A stretch of 64,000 nt of DNA from Tessaracoccus oleiagri (GCF_900103275.1 NZ_FNGP01000001.1:186001-250000), one strand, 5' to 3'; positions 24,259-34,661 are shown, numbered from the stretch's first letter. Made by a program: numbers and translations. The notes: generated by a model not told the origin, from the sequence alone.

Positions 24259-27200
24259 CACCAGGAAGCTGTTGTCGGCGGGCGCCCTCATGGCGTCGGG
24301 CACGATGATCTCCCGCATCCTCGGGATGCTCCGTGTGGTCCTCATCGCCTTCATCCTCGGCAACGGCACACGGCAGGCCGACATCCTCGGCATCGCGACG
24401 ATGGTGCCCAACGCCCTGTACATCCTGTTCGCGGGCGGCGCCCTCAACACGGTCCTCGTGCCCCAGATCGTGCGGGCGATCAAGAACGACGACGACGGCG
24501 GCGAGGCCTACACGAACCGCATCATGACGGCCTTCATGCTGGTCGTCGGCGTCGTGGCGATCGTCGCGACGGCCGCGGCGCCGCTGGTCACGTCGATCTA
24601 CTCCGACGGGGCCTGGCGCGAGCCCGCGCTGAGCGAGCAGTACGCGTCGATGGTGGCGCTCACCTACCTCACCCTCCCGCAGATCTTCTTCTACGGCGCG
24701 TTCTTCCTGCTGGCCCAGGTGCTGAACGCCCGGGACCGGTTCGGGCCGATGATGTGGGCGCCGATCGCGAACAACGTGATCTCCATCCTCGTGCTCGGCA
24801 CCTACTTCCTCGTCTGGGGCAACCAGGGCGACAAGTCGGCCGCGTTCACCACGGGGCAGATCCTGCTGCTCGGCATCGGCTCCACGATCGGCATCGTGAG
24901 CCAGACGCTGGTGCTGATCCCGTTCCTGCGCAAGGTGGGCTTCCGGTTCCGGCCGCGCTTCGACCTGAAGGGCACCGGCCTCGGCCACACCTTCTCGCTG
25001 ACGAAGTGGACGCTGGGCTTCGTGGCCGTCAACCAGCTGGCGCTCGTGGTGGTGAACCGGCTCGCGACGACCGCCACCGCGGGCGGCGAGGGCGCCGGCG
25101 TGAACGTCTACTCGAACGCCCACCTGCTCTGGATCCTCCCCCACTCCCTCGTCACGACCTCGCTCGCCACCGCGATGCTGCCGAACGCCTCCCGCCTCGC
25201 CGCCTCGCACGACATGCGCGGGGTGGCGCAGGAGATGACGAAGACCATCCGGCTGGCGCTGATCTTCATCGTCCCCGCCGCCGCCGTGTTCCTGGCCCTG
25301 TCGGCTCCCATCGTCAACGCCCTGTTCGGCCACGGCCAGGGCTCCAGCGACGCCGACTGGGTGGGCTGGGCGCTGATGGCGTTCGCCGTCGGTCTCATCC
25401 CGTTCACGGTGCAGTTCGTCTGCCTGCGGACGTTCTACGCCATGGAGGACACCCGCACCCCGTTCCTGCTGCAGATCGGGATCGCGACGATCAACGCCGG
25501 CAGCGCGCTGCTGCTGGTGTGGTGGGTGGACGACCCGACGCTCGTCGCCACGGCGCTCGCGGCAAGCTACTCGCTCGCGTACCTCGTGGGCGTGTTCGGC
25601 TCCTGGCAGTTCTTGCGACGCCGCCTGCCCGACCTCCGCGGCACCGAGATCGGCATGCACATCGTGCGGCTCGCGCTGGGCGCGACGCCGGGCGCGATCG
25701 CGGCCTGGTTCTTCTGGCGCTTCATCGACGGGCGCGCGCCCGGCTCGTTCTGGGGCCAGCTGCTGGCGCTGGCGGTGGGGGGCGCCCTCATCCTCGGCTT
25801 CACCCTCGGGATCGGCAAGCTGCTCCAGGTGCGCGAGATGCGCAGCCTGTCGCAGCTCCTGCGCAGGCGCCGGGGCGCGACCGGCGCGGACGCGTCCTCC
25901 GAGGAGCCCTCGCTGCCCTCCGCCGACAGCAGGAGCGGCAGTGGCTCCGCCTCCGCGGAGCTCGCCGCCGACCAGACCGCCGTGACGCCGAGGGTGGCCG
26001 ACGAGGACTCCGGCCTGGAACGCCCGGACTTCGACGACGACCCGCCGACGACGATCCGCCCCCGCCCCGCGCTGCCCGGCGAGTTCGCCCACGACGGCCT
26101 CTACCGCGAGGACCCGCTCCCCCCGGAGGAGCCCTCGTTCATGGAATCGATCTTCGAGGAGCCCAGCGAGCACTCGCTGGACGAGGAGTCCGACCTGCAC
26201 CGCTCCGACTTCGACGCCGACGCCGCGGAATACGGCTACGAGGTGCCGACGCGCGGCCACGTCGACGACCGCAGCGACACCGTCGTGCTGCCCGGGGCCG
26301 CCCCCATCGGTGAGCCCGGCATGGTGCTCGGCGTGCGGTACCAGCTGATGCGGCGGCTCGTCCGCCGCCGTAACTCGGAGACGTGGCTCGCCCACGACCA
26401 GGTGCTCTCGCGCGACGTCGTCGCGCACGTCATGGCGGCCGGGGACGCGGACTCCGAGTCGCTGCTCGGCGCCGCACGTCGCGGCGCCGCAGCCACCGAC
26501 TCCCGCTTCCTGCGCATCCTCGACGTCGACCAGCTCGACGACGGCGGCTCGATCGGCGTCTACGCCATCAGCGAGTACTCGCCCGGCAAGACGCTGCGGG
26601 AACTCCTCCGCGGTGGTCCGCTGAGCCCGGCGGACGGCGCCTTCATCGGGCGCGAGATCGCCGAGGCGCTCAGCCCGATGCACGACCAGGGGCTGTTCCA
26701 CGAGCGCCTCGACCCCGACCACGTGCTCATCACTCCGGGCGGTGGCGTGCGGATCGTCGGGTTCGGCGTCGAGTCCGCCCTGCAGGGCGGCCACTCCGAG
26801 CGGCCGTGGAGCCGTCGCGAGTCGGACGACGTGGTGGCGCTCGCCGCGATCCTGCGGGCCACGCAGACGGCGGAGTGGGACGAGAGTCTGGACCCGGCCG
26901 ACGGCTACCCGCTCGCCGGGGTCTGGCAGGCCGCGTTCGCCGGCCGGATCGCCACCATGGCCGACCTCGCCAACGCTCTCCCCGACGACGACGCCAGCGC
27001 CACCCTGGAGGCGAAGATGGCGCTCTCCGGCCGCACGACGGCCACGCCGCCCACCGTGGCGGCCGCGCCCCCGCCGCCGCCTGAACCCCCGGTCACCAGG
27101 GCGGAGGTGCGGCTGCCCGGCCAGGCTCCGCGGAAGCCCCGCTTCGTGCTCTGGGTGCTCGTGATCCTGGCCCTCATCTCCCTGATCGTCTCGCTGGTCG

Positions 27201-27778
27201 CCGCCGGGGTGAACAACGGCATGGACGAGCAGGACGAGGCCGCCCCGTCGACCCCGGGCACGCCGGGCAGCAGCCAGCCCGCGCCGGAGAGCCCCACGCC
27301 GGAGGGCGACCCGGCACCCATCGAGATCGCCGACGTGACCGACTTCGACCCCGAGGCCGACGGCGGGAACAACGAGGAGTACCCCGACAACGTCGGCCGG
27401 GTCATCGACGGCGACACCGGGACCACCTGGCAGACGATGCGCTACCTCAACCGCCCGGACCTGGGCGGCCTCAAGCCCGGCGTCGGCATCATCGTCGACC
27501 TCGGCGAAGTCCGCACCGTGTCCAGCGTCGACGTCCGCTTCGTCGGCGACGGGGCCACCAACGTCGAGCTGCGCGCGCCGCAGGGCGCCGAGCCGTCGAC
27601 CGCGACCATCGACGACTGGGACGTCGTGGCGGCGAACCGCTCGGCCACCGGCGACGTGCAGATAGCGCCCGACTCGGAGCTGGAGACGCGCTACGTCCTC
27701 GTCTACCTCACCGAGCTGCCACCCGTCGAGGGCGGCTTCCGCTCCGAGATCTCGGAGATCGCGGTCCAGGGCTGGTAG
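24242..27778 (+). CDS. murJ: Lipid II flippase MurJ fused to pseudokinase and extracellular domain
   Basis: A 1178-residue protein, close to the 1184 of mycobacterial MviN. Residues 1-560 are the MurJ flippase with 14 membrane segments, which moves lipid II across the membrane. A disordered acidic linker follows. Residues about 694-880 are a protein-kinase fold that lacks the ATP-anchoring lysine (VVAHVMA), has HERLDPDHV in place of the HRD catalytic loop and GFG for DFG, so it is a pseudokinase. A membrane helix (about 966-987) leads to an extracytoplasmic beta domain that resembles discoidin/F5-8C sugar-binding folds. In mycobacteria the pseudokinase recruits FhaA after PknB phosphorylation. 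AAGGAGG precedes the GTG. Confidence 0.95.
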   Translation: MSQVSSTRKLLSAGALMASGTMISRILGMLRVVLIAFILGNGTRQADILGIATMVPNALYILFAGGALNTVLVPQIVRAIKNDDDGGEAYTNRIMTAFMLVVGVVAIVATAAAPLVTSIYSDGAWREPALSEQYASMVALTYLTLPQIFFYGAFFLLAQVLNARDRFGPMMWAPIANNVISILVLGTYFLVWGNQGDKSAAFTTGQILLLGIGSTIGIVSQTLVLIPFLRKVGFRFRPRFDLKGTGLGHTFSLTKWTLGFVAVNQLALVVVNRLATTATAGGEGAGVNVYSNAHLLWILPHSLVTTSLATAMLPNASRLAASHDMRGVAQEMTKTIRLALIFIVPAAAVFLALSAPIVNALFGHGQGSSDADWVGWALMAFAVGLIPFTVQFVCLRTFYAMEDTRTPFLLQIGIATINAGSALLLVWWVDDPTLVATALAASYSLAYLVGVFGSWQFLRRRLPDLRGTEIGMHIVRLALGATPGAIAAWFFWRFIDGRAPGSFWGQLLALAVGGALILGFTLGIGKLLQVREMRSLSQLLRRRRGATGADASSEEPSLPSADSRSGSGSASAELAADQTAVTPRVADEDSGLERPDFDDDPPTTIRPRPALPGEFAHDGLYREDPLPPEEPSFMESIFEEPSEHSLDEESDLHRSDFDADAAEYGYEVPTRGHVDDRSDTVVLPGAAPIGEPGMVLGVRYQLMRRLVRRRNSETWLAHDQVLSRDVVAHVMAAGDADSESLLGAARRGAAATDSRFLRILDVDQLDDGGSIGVYAISEYSPGKTLRELLRGGPLSPADGAFIGREIAEALSPMHDQGLFHERLDPDHVLITPGGGVRIVGFGVESALQGGHSERPWSRRESDDVVALAAILRATQTAEWDESLDPADGYPLAGVWQAAFAGRIATMADLANALPDDDASATLEAKMALSGRTTATPPTVAAAPPPPPEPPVTRAEVRLPGQAPRKPRFVLWVLVILALISLIVSLVAAGVNNGMDEQDEAAPSTPGTPGSSQPAPESPTPEGDPAPIEIADVTDFDPEADGGNNEEYPDNVGRVIDGDTGTTWQTMRYLNRPDLGGLKPGVGIIVDLGEVRTVSSVDVRFVGDGATNVELRAPQGAEPSTATIDDWDVVAANRSATGDVQIAPDSELETRYVLVYLTELPPVEGGFRSEISEIAVQGW

Positions 27779-27798
27779 GCGTCGGACCGTCCGCCCCC

Positions 27799-27810
27799 TA
27801 TGGTGGGGCC
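27799..27810 (+). promoter_or_regulatory. Leaderless promoter (-10 TATGGT)
   Basis: TATGGT, 6 nt, then the GTG start of the DUF2207 gene, with no ribosome-binding site. Confidence 0.6.
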
Positions 27811-30246
27811 GTGCCCACCCTCCTGCGTCTCCTGGCCGCACTCTGCCTCGCGCTGCTCGCGGCCGTCCCCGCCCCCTTCGCCCACGCCGCCGAGGAAGCC
27901 GTCAAGCGGCTCTCCGTGCGCTACGACGTACGTGCCGACGGAATCATCGACGTCCGCTACGAGCTGGACTGGGACTTCGGCGAGAAGGGGCGACGCGGTA
28001 TCCAGTTCGACATCGTCACGCGCGAGCGCTGGGAGAACGACCCCTCGCTCGACGCCGTCTACGAGGTGGGCGACGTCGCCGTCGAATCCCCCACCGGCGC
28101 GCCGGCCACCTTCCAGGCCATCGAGCGCGGCGGCGGCAGCGACGGCTCGCTGCGGCTCCGCGTCGGTGATCCCGACCGGACGCTCGACGAGCGGCGCCAC
28201 ACCTACGTCATCACGTACACGATCGCCGGGGCGATGCGCACCTACGACGGCGTGCCCGAGCTGCACCTCGATGTCACGGGCCTCGGCTACCCGCCGATCG
28301 AGGAGTTCGACGTCACCGTCGCGGGTCCGGCACCCGTCGAGCGTGCTCGATGCCTCGTCGGCTCCCGCGAGTGCGAGGCCCGTGTGGAGGGCGGCGAGGC
28401 CCGGTTGTCCGGGCGGAACGCCGACGGGTCGACGATCACCGCGGTCGCCTCGTTCCCGTCCGGTTCCGTCAGCAACTCGGAGCCGATCCTGGAGGAGCGG
28501 CGGGTGGAGTTCCCGTCGCTCGTCGGGCACGACGCCCACTACGAGATCCACGCCGACGGCAGCGCCACGGCCACGGTGGATCTCGCCTACCTCCTCCCGA
28601 CCGACCCCGGCCGGCCGCACCGGTTGGACGCCACCCTTCCGGTACGCCGCCCGTTGAGCCGCACCGAGGACGTCGTCTACACCGTGACCGAGGTGACCGC
28701 GGTGGACGCGGCCGGAAAGCCGCTGGAGACCCGCGTCGAGGAGCCCTCGCGCTACACCGCCCAGATGAGCACCCAGGACTCCCGGGTACTCATGGAGCTG
28801 CCCAGCACCGAGCGCGAGGCCACCGTGCGGCTCACCTACCGGTTCGAGGGTGCCGTCAGCATCGACGGCGACACCGCGCGCTTCGCCTGGCCCCTGGCCG
28901 TCGACCACACCTACGGGATCGAGGGCCAGACGTACTCGTGGAACGCCCCCGGCCCGGTCTCGGCCACCGAGGTAGGCCGGACCGACGCCGACGGCTTCGA
29001 CCGGTACGCGGCCCTCGCCGACGCTGTGACCGTCGACGGCACCTCGGTCTCGCTGGACGAGGCGGAGTCGGTGTCACAGCTGGCCTGGATGCGCCTGGAG
29101 TTCCCGGCCGACGCGGTGACGAGCGGGACGCAGACCATCGAGCCGAGCCTCGACCACCGTGCCTGGCAGCGCGCCATGGCGACGGGGGTCGGCGGCGGCG
29201 CCGGCCTGCTCGGGCTGGGCGCGGTCGGCTTCCTCCTCGGTCGGCGCCGGCTGGTCCGCGACCAGCGCTACCTCGGCGTCCCGCCCGGCGTACGGGGCAA
29301 CCCCGCCGAGGTCGGTCCCTCGCCGGCCAAGGTCAACATCCCCGTGCGCTTCGAGGAGCCGGAGGGCACCGACGTCGTGGTCGGCGGGCTGCTGCACGAC
29401 CGCAAGTACAAGCCCGCGCACCTCTCCGCGCTCCTCATCTCGCTGGCCGCGAAGGGCGCGATCACCTTGGGCCTCCCCGCGCGGGCCGGTCAGGTCGATC
29501 CCAACCGCGCGGCCAAGGGCTTCGAGCGCAACTTCTTCTCGGCGGTGCCCCGCGAGGAGACGGCGCTGGACAACAGCCGCCTGCTGAAGATGAAGAAGCG
29601 CGTGACGGACGAGCAGAAGGAGTGGCTGGAGCACTCGGGCCTCTTCCTCCCCGGCGGCGAGGGACAGGGCCTTCGACGCGGCCTCATGGCGCTGTTCGGG
29701 CTGGGGATACCGGTGCTCGTCTGGGCCTTCTACCTCCTCACCGATCCCTCGTCGCCGGTGCTCCCGGCGCCGCACTACCTCGCGCACAACTTCCTGTTCA
29801 GCACCTTGGTCACCGCCGGCTCGCTCGTCGCGTTCGTGCTCGTCTGGGTCTCCCACCGGCCCGCGCTCTCCGCCGACGGCACGGTGCTGCATGACCAGCT
29901 CGTCGGCCTGGAGCAGTACATCCGGACCGCGGAGCAGCACCAGCTGCGCTACGAGGAGTCGCAGGACGTGTTCCGTCGCTTCCTGCCCTGGGCCGTGCTG
30001 CTGGGCCTCGCCGAGCGGTGGGCCCAGGCCTGCCGCACCATGGCCGAGCAGGGCACCATCCCGCCTGTGGACGCCTCCTTCGCCGGCGGCCTGTACGGGG
30101 TGAGTGGGCTCGTCGACGGGCTGAACAGCAGCGTGCAGTCCGCGTCCTCGAGCTCCGGCGGATCGGGCGGGTCGGGTGGCTCGTCGGGCTTCTCCAGTTC
30201 GGGCGGCGGCAGCGGCGGCGGCGGGACCGGCGCGTCGAGCTGGTGA
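27811..30246 (+). CDS. DUF2207 membrane protein
   Basis: An 811-residue predicted membrane protein. Signal peptide (LLAALCLALLAAVPAPFAHA), extracytoplasmic DUF2207 beta domains to about 450, a membrane helix (MATGVGGGAGLLGLGAVGFLLG), a cytoplasmic winged-helix-like part (about 500-610), two further membrane helices (about 625-690), and a Gly/Ser-rich tail ending SSW. This is the standard layout of the family, whose function is unknown. It follows murJ by 32 nt but has its own leaderless promoter. It is convergent with glpK. Confidence 0.87.
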   Translation: MPTLLRLLAALCLALLAAVPAPFAHAAEEAVKRLSVRYDVRADGIIDVRYELDWDFGEKGRRGIQFDIVTRERWENDPSLDAVYEVGDVAVESPTGAPATFQAIERGGGSDGSLRLRVGDPDRTLDERRHTYVITYTIAGAMRTYDGVPELHLDVTGLGYPPIEEFDVTVAGPAPVERARCLVGSRECEARVEGGEARLSGRNADGSTITAVASFPSGSVSNSEPILEERRVEFPSLVGHDAHYEIHADGSATATVDLAYLLPTDPGRPHRLDATLPVRRPLSRTEDVVYTVTEVTAVDAAGKPLETRVEEPSRYTAQMSTQDSRVLMELPSTEREATVRLTYRFEGAVSIDGDTARFAWPLAVDHTYGIEGQTYSWNAPGPVSATEVGRTDADGFDRYAALADAVTVDGTSVSLDEAESVSQLAWMRLEFPADAVTSGTQTIEPSLDHRAWQRAMATGVGGGAGLLGLGAVGFLLGRRRLVRDQRYLGVPPGVRGNPAEVGPSPAKVNIPVRFEEPEGTDVVVGGLLHDRKYKPAHLSALLISLAAKGAITLGLPARAGQVDPNRAAKGFERNFFSAVPREETALDNSRLLKMKKRVTDEQKEWLEHSGLFLPGGEGQGLRRGLMALFGLGIPVLVWAFYLLTDPSSPVLPAPHYLAHNFLFSTLVTAGSLVAFVLVWVSHRPALSADGTVLHDQLVGLEQYIRTAEQHQLRYEESQDVFRRFLPWAVLLGLAERWAQACRTMAEQGTIPPVDASFAGGLYGVSGLVDGLNSSVQSASSSSGGSGGSGGSSGFSSSGGGSGGGGTGASSW

Positions 30247-30261
30247 TCTCGTCGAGCCAGG

Positions 30262-31782
30262 TCAGCTCACGTCGTCGTCGACCCAGTCGAAGCTGCGGGT
30301 GACGGCCTTCTTCCAGTTGCGGAAGAGCCGCTCGCGCTCGGCGGACGCCATCTGCGGCCGCCAGCGACGGCCCTCGGACCAGTTCGCGACGACGTCCGCC
30401 TCACCCTCCCAGAACCCGACGGCGATGCCCGCGGCGTAGGCGGCGCCCAGCGCCGTGGTCTCCGCGACGACCGGGCGAACCACGTCGGCACCCAGCTGGT
30501 CGGCCTGGAACTGCATCAGCGTCTCGTTGGCCGTCATGCCGCCGTCGACGCGGAGTTCCGCGAGCTTGGTCGCCGAGTCGGCCTCCATCGCCTCGAGCAC
30601 CTCCCGGGTCTGGTACGCCGTCGCCTCCAGCACGGCGCGGGCGATGTGGCCCCGGTTGACGTAGCGGGTGAGGCCGACGAGCACGCCGCGTGCGTCCGAG
30701 CGCCAGTAGGGGGCGAACAGACCGGAGAAGGCGGGCACGAAGTAGGCCCCGCCGTTGTCCTCGACGCCGGCCGCGAGTTGTTCGACCTCCTCGGCGGAGC
30801 GGATGATGCCCAGGTTGTCGCGCAGCCACTGCACGAGCGACCCGGTGACCGCGATGGAGCCCTCCAGCGCGTAGACGGGGGGCGCGTCGCCGATGCGGTA
30901 GCAGACGGTGGTGAGCAGCCCGTTGTTCGAGAGGACGGGCTCCGTGCCGGTGTTCATGAGCATGAAGTTGCCGGTGCCGTAGGTGTTCTTCGCCATGCCC
31001 ACGTCGAAGCAGGCCTGCCCGAAGGTGGCGGCCTGCTGGTCGCCGAGGATGCCGGCGATCGGCACGCCGTCGAGCATCCCGCGTGAGCGGCCGTGGCCGT
31101 AGACCTCGGCGGAGCTGCGGATCTCGGGCAGCATCGACGTGGGGATGCCCATGTCCGCGGCGATGTCCTCGGCCCAGGCGAGGGTCTGCAGGTCCATCAG
31201 CATGGTGCGGGAGGCGTTGGTGACGTCGGTGACGTGCACGCCGCCGTCCACGCCCCCGGTCATGTGCCAAAGCAGCCAGCTGTCCATCGTTCCCATGAGC
31301 AGCTCGCCGGCCTCGGCCCGCGCGCGGGCGCCGTCGACGTTGTCGAGGATCCATTTCACCTTCGGGCCGCAGAAGTACGTCGCCAGCGGGAGCCCGACGC
31401 GGTCCTTGTAGCGATCCTGCCCGGCCTCGCCGCCCAACTCCTCGACGATGCGCGCCGTGCGGGTGTCCTGCCAGACGATCGCGTTGTGGACCGGTTCCCC
31501 GGTGGTCCGGTCCCACACGACCGTGGTCTCGCGCTGGTTGGTGATGCCGACGGCCGCCAGGTCCCGGTGGTTGAGCTCCGCCGCGGAGAGCGCCTCGGCG
31601 ACGACGGCGCGCACGTTGCGCCAGACCTCCATCGGGTCGTGCTCCACCCAGCCGGCGCGCGGGAAGATCTGCTCGTGCTCCTTCTGGCCGACGGCGACGA
31701 CGCGGCCACCGTGGTCGAAGACGATGGCGCGGCTGCTCGTCGTGCCCTGGTCGATGGAAAGGACGTACTGCTTCTCGGTCAC
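30262..31782 (-). CDS. glpK: Glycerol kinase
   Basis: A 506-residue FGGY-family kinase that makes sn-glycerol 3-phosphate from glycerol and ATP. It shows the N-terminal phosphate loop DQGTTSSRA, the substrate region [14 protein letters not shown]-like [11 protein letters not shown], the ATPase segment [16 protein letters not shown] and the FGGY signature [14 protein letters not shown]. Length matches the E. coli enzyme. GTG at 31782 follows GAGGAAG; a GTG 9 nt upstream is an alternative. No glpF or glpD is adjacent. Confidence 0.95.
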   Translation of the reverse strand: MTEKQYVLSIDQGTTSSRAIVFDHGGRVVAVGQKEHEQIFPRAGWVEHDPMEVWRNVRAVVAEALSAAELNHRDLAAVGITNQRETTVVWDRTTGEPVHNAIVWQDTRTARIVEELGGEAGQDRYKDRVGLPLATYFCGPKVKWILDNVDGARARAEAGELLMGTMDSWLLWHMTGGVDGGVHVTDVTNASRTMLMDLQTLAWAEDIAADMGIPTSMLPEIRSSAEVYGHGRSRGMLDGVPIAGILGDQQAATFGQACFDVGMAKNTYGTGNFMLMNTGTEPVLSNNGLLTTVCYRIGDAPPVYALEGSIAVTGSLVQWLRDNLGIIRSAEEVEQLAAGVEDNGGAYFVPAFSGLFAPYWRSDARGVLVGLTRYVNRGHIARAVLEATAYQTREVLEAMEADSATKLAELRVDGGMTANETLMQFQADQLGADVVRPVVAETTALGAAYAAGIAVGFWEGEADVVANWSEGRRWRPQMASAERERLFRNWKKAVTRSFDWVDDDVS

Positions 31783-31855
31783 GGCGCTCACTTCCTCGGG
31801 GACTCTCCCCCATCTTGCCGGGGTGCGGGTCCGCCGGCGGCCGGACGCGCCAAGG

Positions 31856-32443
31856 TCAGAGGTTGGCGCCGTACCAGTCGAGGAAGTCCTCGATGAGCGC
31901 GTCCAGTTCCTCGGCGTCGAAGTCGCTGCCAAGGTCGGGTGAGATCGTGAGGTCGGCGTCCTTGGTGGCGGCCGCGCAGTTCGTCTCCCCGCTCGGGCTC
32001 TCGCCGCAGACGGAGTTGCCGACCTCCCGGTGTCCCGAGAGCCGCTCCATCATCGCCTTGTACGAGCCGAAGTTCATGTGGACGACGAAGGTGAACTGGC
32101 GCCCGTCAGATCCCTCGTAGCTTCCCTGCGAACGTCCCTCGTCCACCCACGCGGCCGCGGGGAGCAGCTGGTAATCGCCGACCTCCTCGGGCAGCGGCAC
32201 CTGGCCCGCGGTGCCGAGGAACGTGGGCGGCCCGACCTTGCGGGGCGGGAACCCGCCGAAGTCTGCGGGATCGATGCTCTCCCCGCCGACCACCGGACCG
32301 CTGCCTGGCGCGGCCCCGGGCACCGGGAGCGTCGCCGAAGCGGTCGGCTCGGGTTGGGGCACCGGAATCGGCCGTCCGCCGCCGCAGCCGGCGAGGAGCC
32401 CCAGCGCGGCCATGAGCGACAGGACGATGCGGCCGCGCCTCAA
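31856..32443 (-). CDS. Lipoprotein of the WXG/EspC-like cassette
   Basis: A 195-residue lipoprotein with signal peptide and lipobox LLAGC (Cys20), then a Pro-rich spacer and a compact domain of about 120 residues with two Cys ([14 protein letters not shown]) that could form a disulphide. I know no function. The TTG start at 32443 overlaps the stop of the WXG-type gene (TTGA). It is the start that places the lipobox correctly; an in-frame ATG at residue 11 would cut the signal peptide short. Last gene of the four-gene cassette. Confidence 0.75.
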   Translation of the reverse strand: MRRGRIVLSLMAALGLLAGCGGGRPIPVPQPEPTASATLPVPGAAPGSGPVVGGESIDPADFGGFPPRKVGPPTFLGTAGQVPLPEEVGDYQLLPAAAWVDEGRSQGSYEGSDGRQFTFVVHMNFGSYKAMMERLSGHREVGNSVCGESPSGETNCAAATKDADLTISPDLGSDFDAEELDALIEDFLDWYGANL

Positions 32444-33363
32444 CGCTCGACGCCGTCCGCGGGGCCGCCCGGGTAGTTGGGCTTCGGGATGTCGGCAGCA
32501 GGCGGTGCTGGTACGTCGGCCGAGGTGTCGCCCGCCCGTCGACCCGCCATCGCCGCGCCGCTCGGCCAGCCGCCGCTGATCACGACGGGCGCCGAACGCA
32601 CCTCGCTGAGCTCGCTGCCCAGCGACGACGACGGCGCATCCGCCACCCCGAGGGCCTCCGGCAGTCGTCCGAGGCACTGCTCCAGGGTGTTGCGCATGCT
32701 CGCGGTGTGGACGTAGTAGCGGCCCTCCTGCGGCACGTAGCACTGGGCGGATGCGGCTCGCGCCCCCGTGACCTCTCGGTACACGACGCTCAGCACGGCC
32801 TTGTTGAGGTCGGCGGCCGCCGCGTACGCCCTCGTCAGCGCCCGGGGCATGTTGACGAACTCCTTGCACGCCTCCACCTGCACGCCCGTCATGGTGCGGT
32901 ACTGCGCGTAGGCGGAGCCCGACCAGCCCTCCACGGATTGCAGCTCGGGGACGCGGCCGGTCACCGCCGCGGCGTCGGAGGCGACCGAGCGCCAGCGCTC
33001 GGAGACCGCGGTGAGCTCATCCGGGAGCGGGATCTTGGGGATCGCCTCCTTCTCGACGAGCGCCCGGATCTTCGCCATCGCGTCGCGGGCTCCGTCGACG
33101 ATGCCGGCCACGGCCGCGTCGAACTTCGCCTTCTCGCCCCAGTAGTTGAAGCCGTCGCGCAGGAACGCCTTGGCCTCCATCCAGAAGCCGTCCGCCTGCG
33201 CCTTGTCCATGGCGATGGCGGACTCGAGCGCCTCCTCGAGGTCGGTGAGCGCCTGACCGAGCTTCTGGTACTCCGCGCTCGCCGCGCGGTCGCCGTACTT
33301 GGCGGTGTAGTCGCTCAGTTGCTGCCCGACGGTGCCCGCGAAATCCGCGGCGGTGGTTACCAT
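32440..33363 (-). CDS. WXG100-like helical protein, candidate type VII substrate
   Basis: A 307-residue mostly helical protein. Residues 112-215 read as a WXG100-type hairpin: helix SERWRSVASDAAAV..., the turn EGWSGSAYAQY with Trp147-Ser-Gly149, then a second long helix. An additional helical segment (1-110) precedes it, and a Pro-rich C-terminus ends in YPGGPADG. There is no signal peptide, so export would need an ESX system. GGGAG precedes the ATG, and the EspC-like gene ends 5 nt before it. Function is otherwise unknown. Confidence 0.72.
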   Translation of the reverse strand: MVTTAADFAGTVGQQLSDYTAKYGDRAASAEYQKLGQALTDLEEALESAIAMDKAQADGFWMEAKAFLRDGFNYWGEKAKFDAAVAGIVDGARDAMAKIRALVEKEAIPKIPLPDELTAVSERWRSVASDAAAVTGRVPELQSVEGWSGSAYAQYRTMTGVQVEACKEFVNMPRALTRAYAAAADLNKAVLSVVYREVTGARAASAQCYVPQEGRYYVHTASMRNTLEQCLGRLPEALGVADAPSSSLGSELSEVRSAPVVISGGWPSGAAMAGRRAGDTSADVPAPPAADIPKPNYPGGPADGVER

Positions 33364-33368
33364 GCTGC

Positions 33369-34661
33369 TCAGCTCCCGACCCCGGACGCCGTGGCGGCAC
33401 CCGTCTGCTCGTTGGACTCGTACGCGTCCGCGGCGCCACCGAGGCTCTCGCCGATGCCGTTGAACTCCTCGCTGGCCTGCGCAGCCCACTGCTCGACGCT
33501 GGCGGCCAGCTCACTCGACGGGCCCGCCGCGGAACTCGCGAAGCCGAGGTCCGCGGGAACCTCCATGTTGGCGCGGCTGGCGCTCACGGTGTCCGCCGAC
33601 TCGTGCCACTTCTTGGCCGCCTCCCGGAGGTTCGCCGGCTCCACGGCGTAGCTGGTGTCACCGCCCCCGCCGGATCCGCCCGATGTGCCCGCACCGGTCG
33701 CGCCGCCGGACGCCGAGCCGCCCGCGCTCGTCCCGCCGGTGCCCCCGCCGGAGGGGAGCCCGCCGCTCGTCGACCCCCCCGAGGGCGCGGACCCGCCGTA
33801 GCTCCCACCGCTCGGGTAGGAGCCGCCCGGGTAGGAGCCGGTCGACGTGCCGCTCCCGCCCGTGGTGCCTCCGGCCGTTCCGCCGCCGACCGGGTCGGCA
33901 CCGCCGCTGCCCGGTCCGCCGGGGTACGTGCCTCCCGTCCCGACGCCCCCCGGCGAGGTCCCCGGGTACGGGGGTGTGGTCTGTCCGCCGGGCGCGGTGG
34001 TCGTCCAGTCGGGGCTCCGCGGCGCGGTCGGGACGTCGCCGGCGTTGCCGGGCGAGCCGAAGTCCCAGTTGCCGTCGTCGGTGTTCGGCGCGCCGAGGTC
34101 GCGGCCGTTCCAGCCGGGGACCAGGTCCGCGTAGGCGGGGTCGCCCGGGAAGATCGGGTGGGAACCGCCGGGGTGCCGGGGGTCGCCGGGCAGGATCGGG
34201 TCGCCGGGCTGCCAGCCCTCCGGGATGGTGAGGCGCTCGTCGCTGCCCGAGGCAAGCACTCCCCCGGGCCCGCCCGGGGAGCCGCCGCCGAACCCACCAC
34301 CGGCGCCCGCGGCCCCAGCCCCACCGCCGGCCATCGGCGCCCGTGCCGCGCCCATCGCCCCGGCGGCCGCCGGACCGGCTCCGACCGCTCCGGCGCCGAG
34401 CGCACCTGCACCGGCTGCCCCGCCAGGGGCCGCGACGGCTCCGGGTCCTGCCCCGGACCCGCCCATCCCGGCCATCATCATGGGGGGCGGCGTCCCGCCC
34501 TGGCCCTCGCCGTCCCTGCCGCCGGCGGCGTTGGGGTTGATCAGGGCCTCGCGCAGTTCGGGGTCGTGGAGGAGGTCGTCGCTGTCGGCGCGGATGCCGC
34601 CGAACTTCGACTCCGCCGCGCGCCGCTGCAGCTCCCGCCAGGCTTCCTCTGCTTGGTTCAT
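33369..34661 (-). CDS. Gly-rich protein with EspC/DUF2580-like C-terminal domain
   Basis: A 430-residue protein. Residues 1-50 are charged and helical. About 270 residues follow of low-complexity Gly, Ala, Pro, Ser and Thr, with GGS and PGG repeats. The last 90 residues (VEPANLREAAKKWHESADTV... to AADAYESNEQTG) have the spacing of EspC-type type VII secretion targets, including the final helix with aromatic-x3-acid (YESNE). No signal peptide. ATGA overlap with the upstream gene. Probably exported with the next protein as a pair, as ESX substrates usually are (inference). Confidence 0.72.
   Translation of the reverse strand: MNQAEEAWRELQRRAAESKFGGIRADSDDLLHDPELREALINPNAAGGRDGEGQGGTPPPMMMAGMGGSGAGPGAVAAPGGAAGAGALGAGAVGAGPAAAGAMGAARAPMAGGGAGAAGAGGGFGGGSPGGPGGVLASGSDERLTIPEGWQPGDPILPGDPRHPGGSHPIFPGDPAYADLVPGWNGRDLGAPNTDDGNWDFGSPGNAGDVPTAPRSPDWTTTAPGGQTTPPYPGTSPGGVGTGGTYPGGPGSGGADPVGGGTAGGTTGGSGTSTGSYPGGSYPSGGSYGGSAPSGGSTSGGLPSGGGTGGTSAGGSASGGATGAGTSGGSGGGGDTSYAVEPANLREAAKKWHESADTVSASRANMEVPADLGFASSAAGPSSELAASVEQWAAQASEEFNGIGESLGGAADAYESNEQTGAATASGVGS

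Noticed and set aside
19982-27841. Several 750-1200-codon open frames on the minus strand opposite GH31, DUF6049 and murJ
   Set aside because: High GC removes stop codons from antisense frames; the plus-strand proteins have clear families, the antisense ones none.
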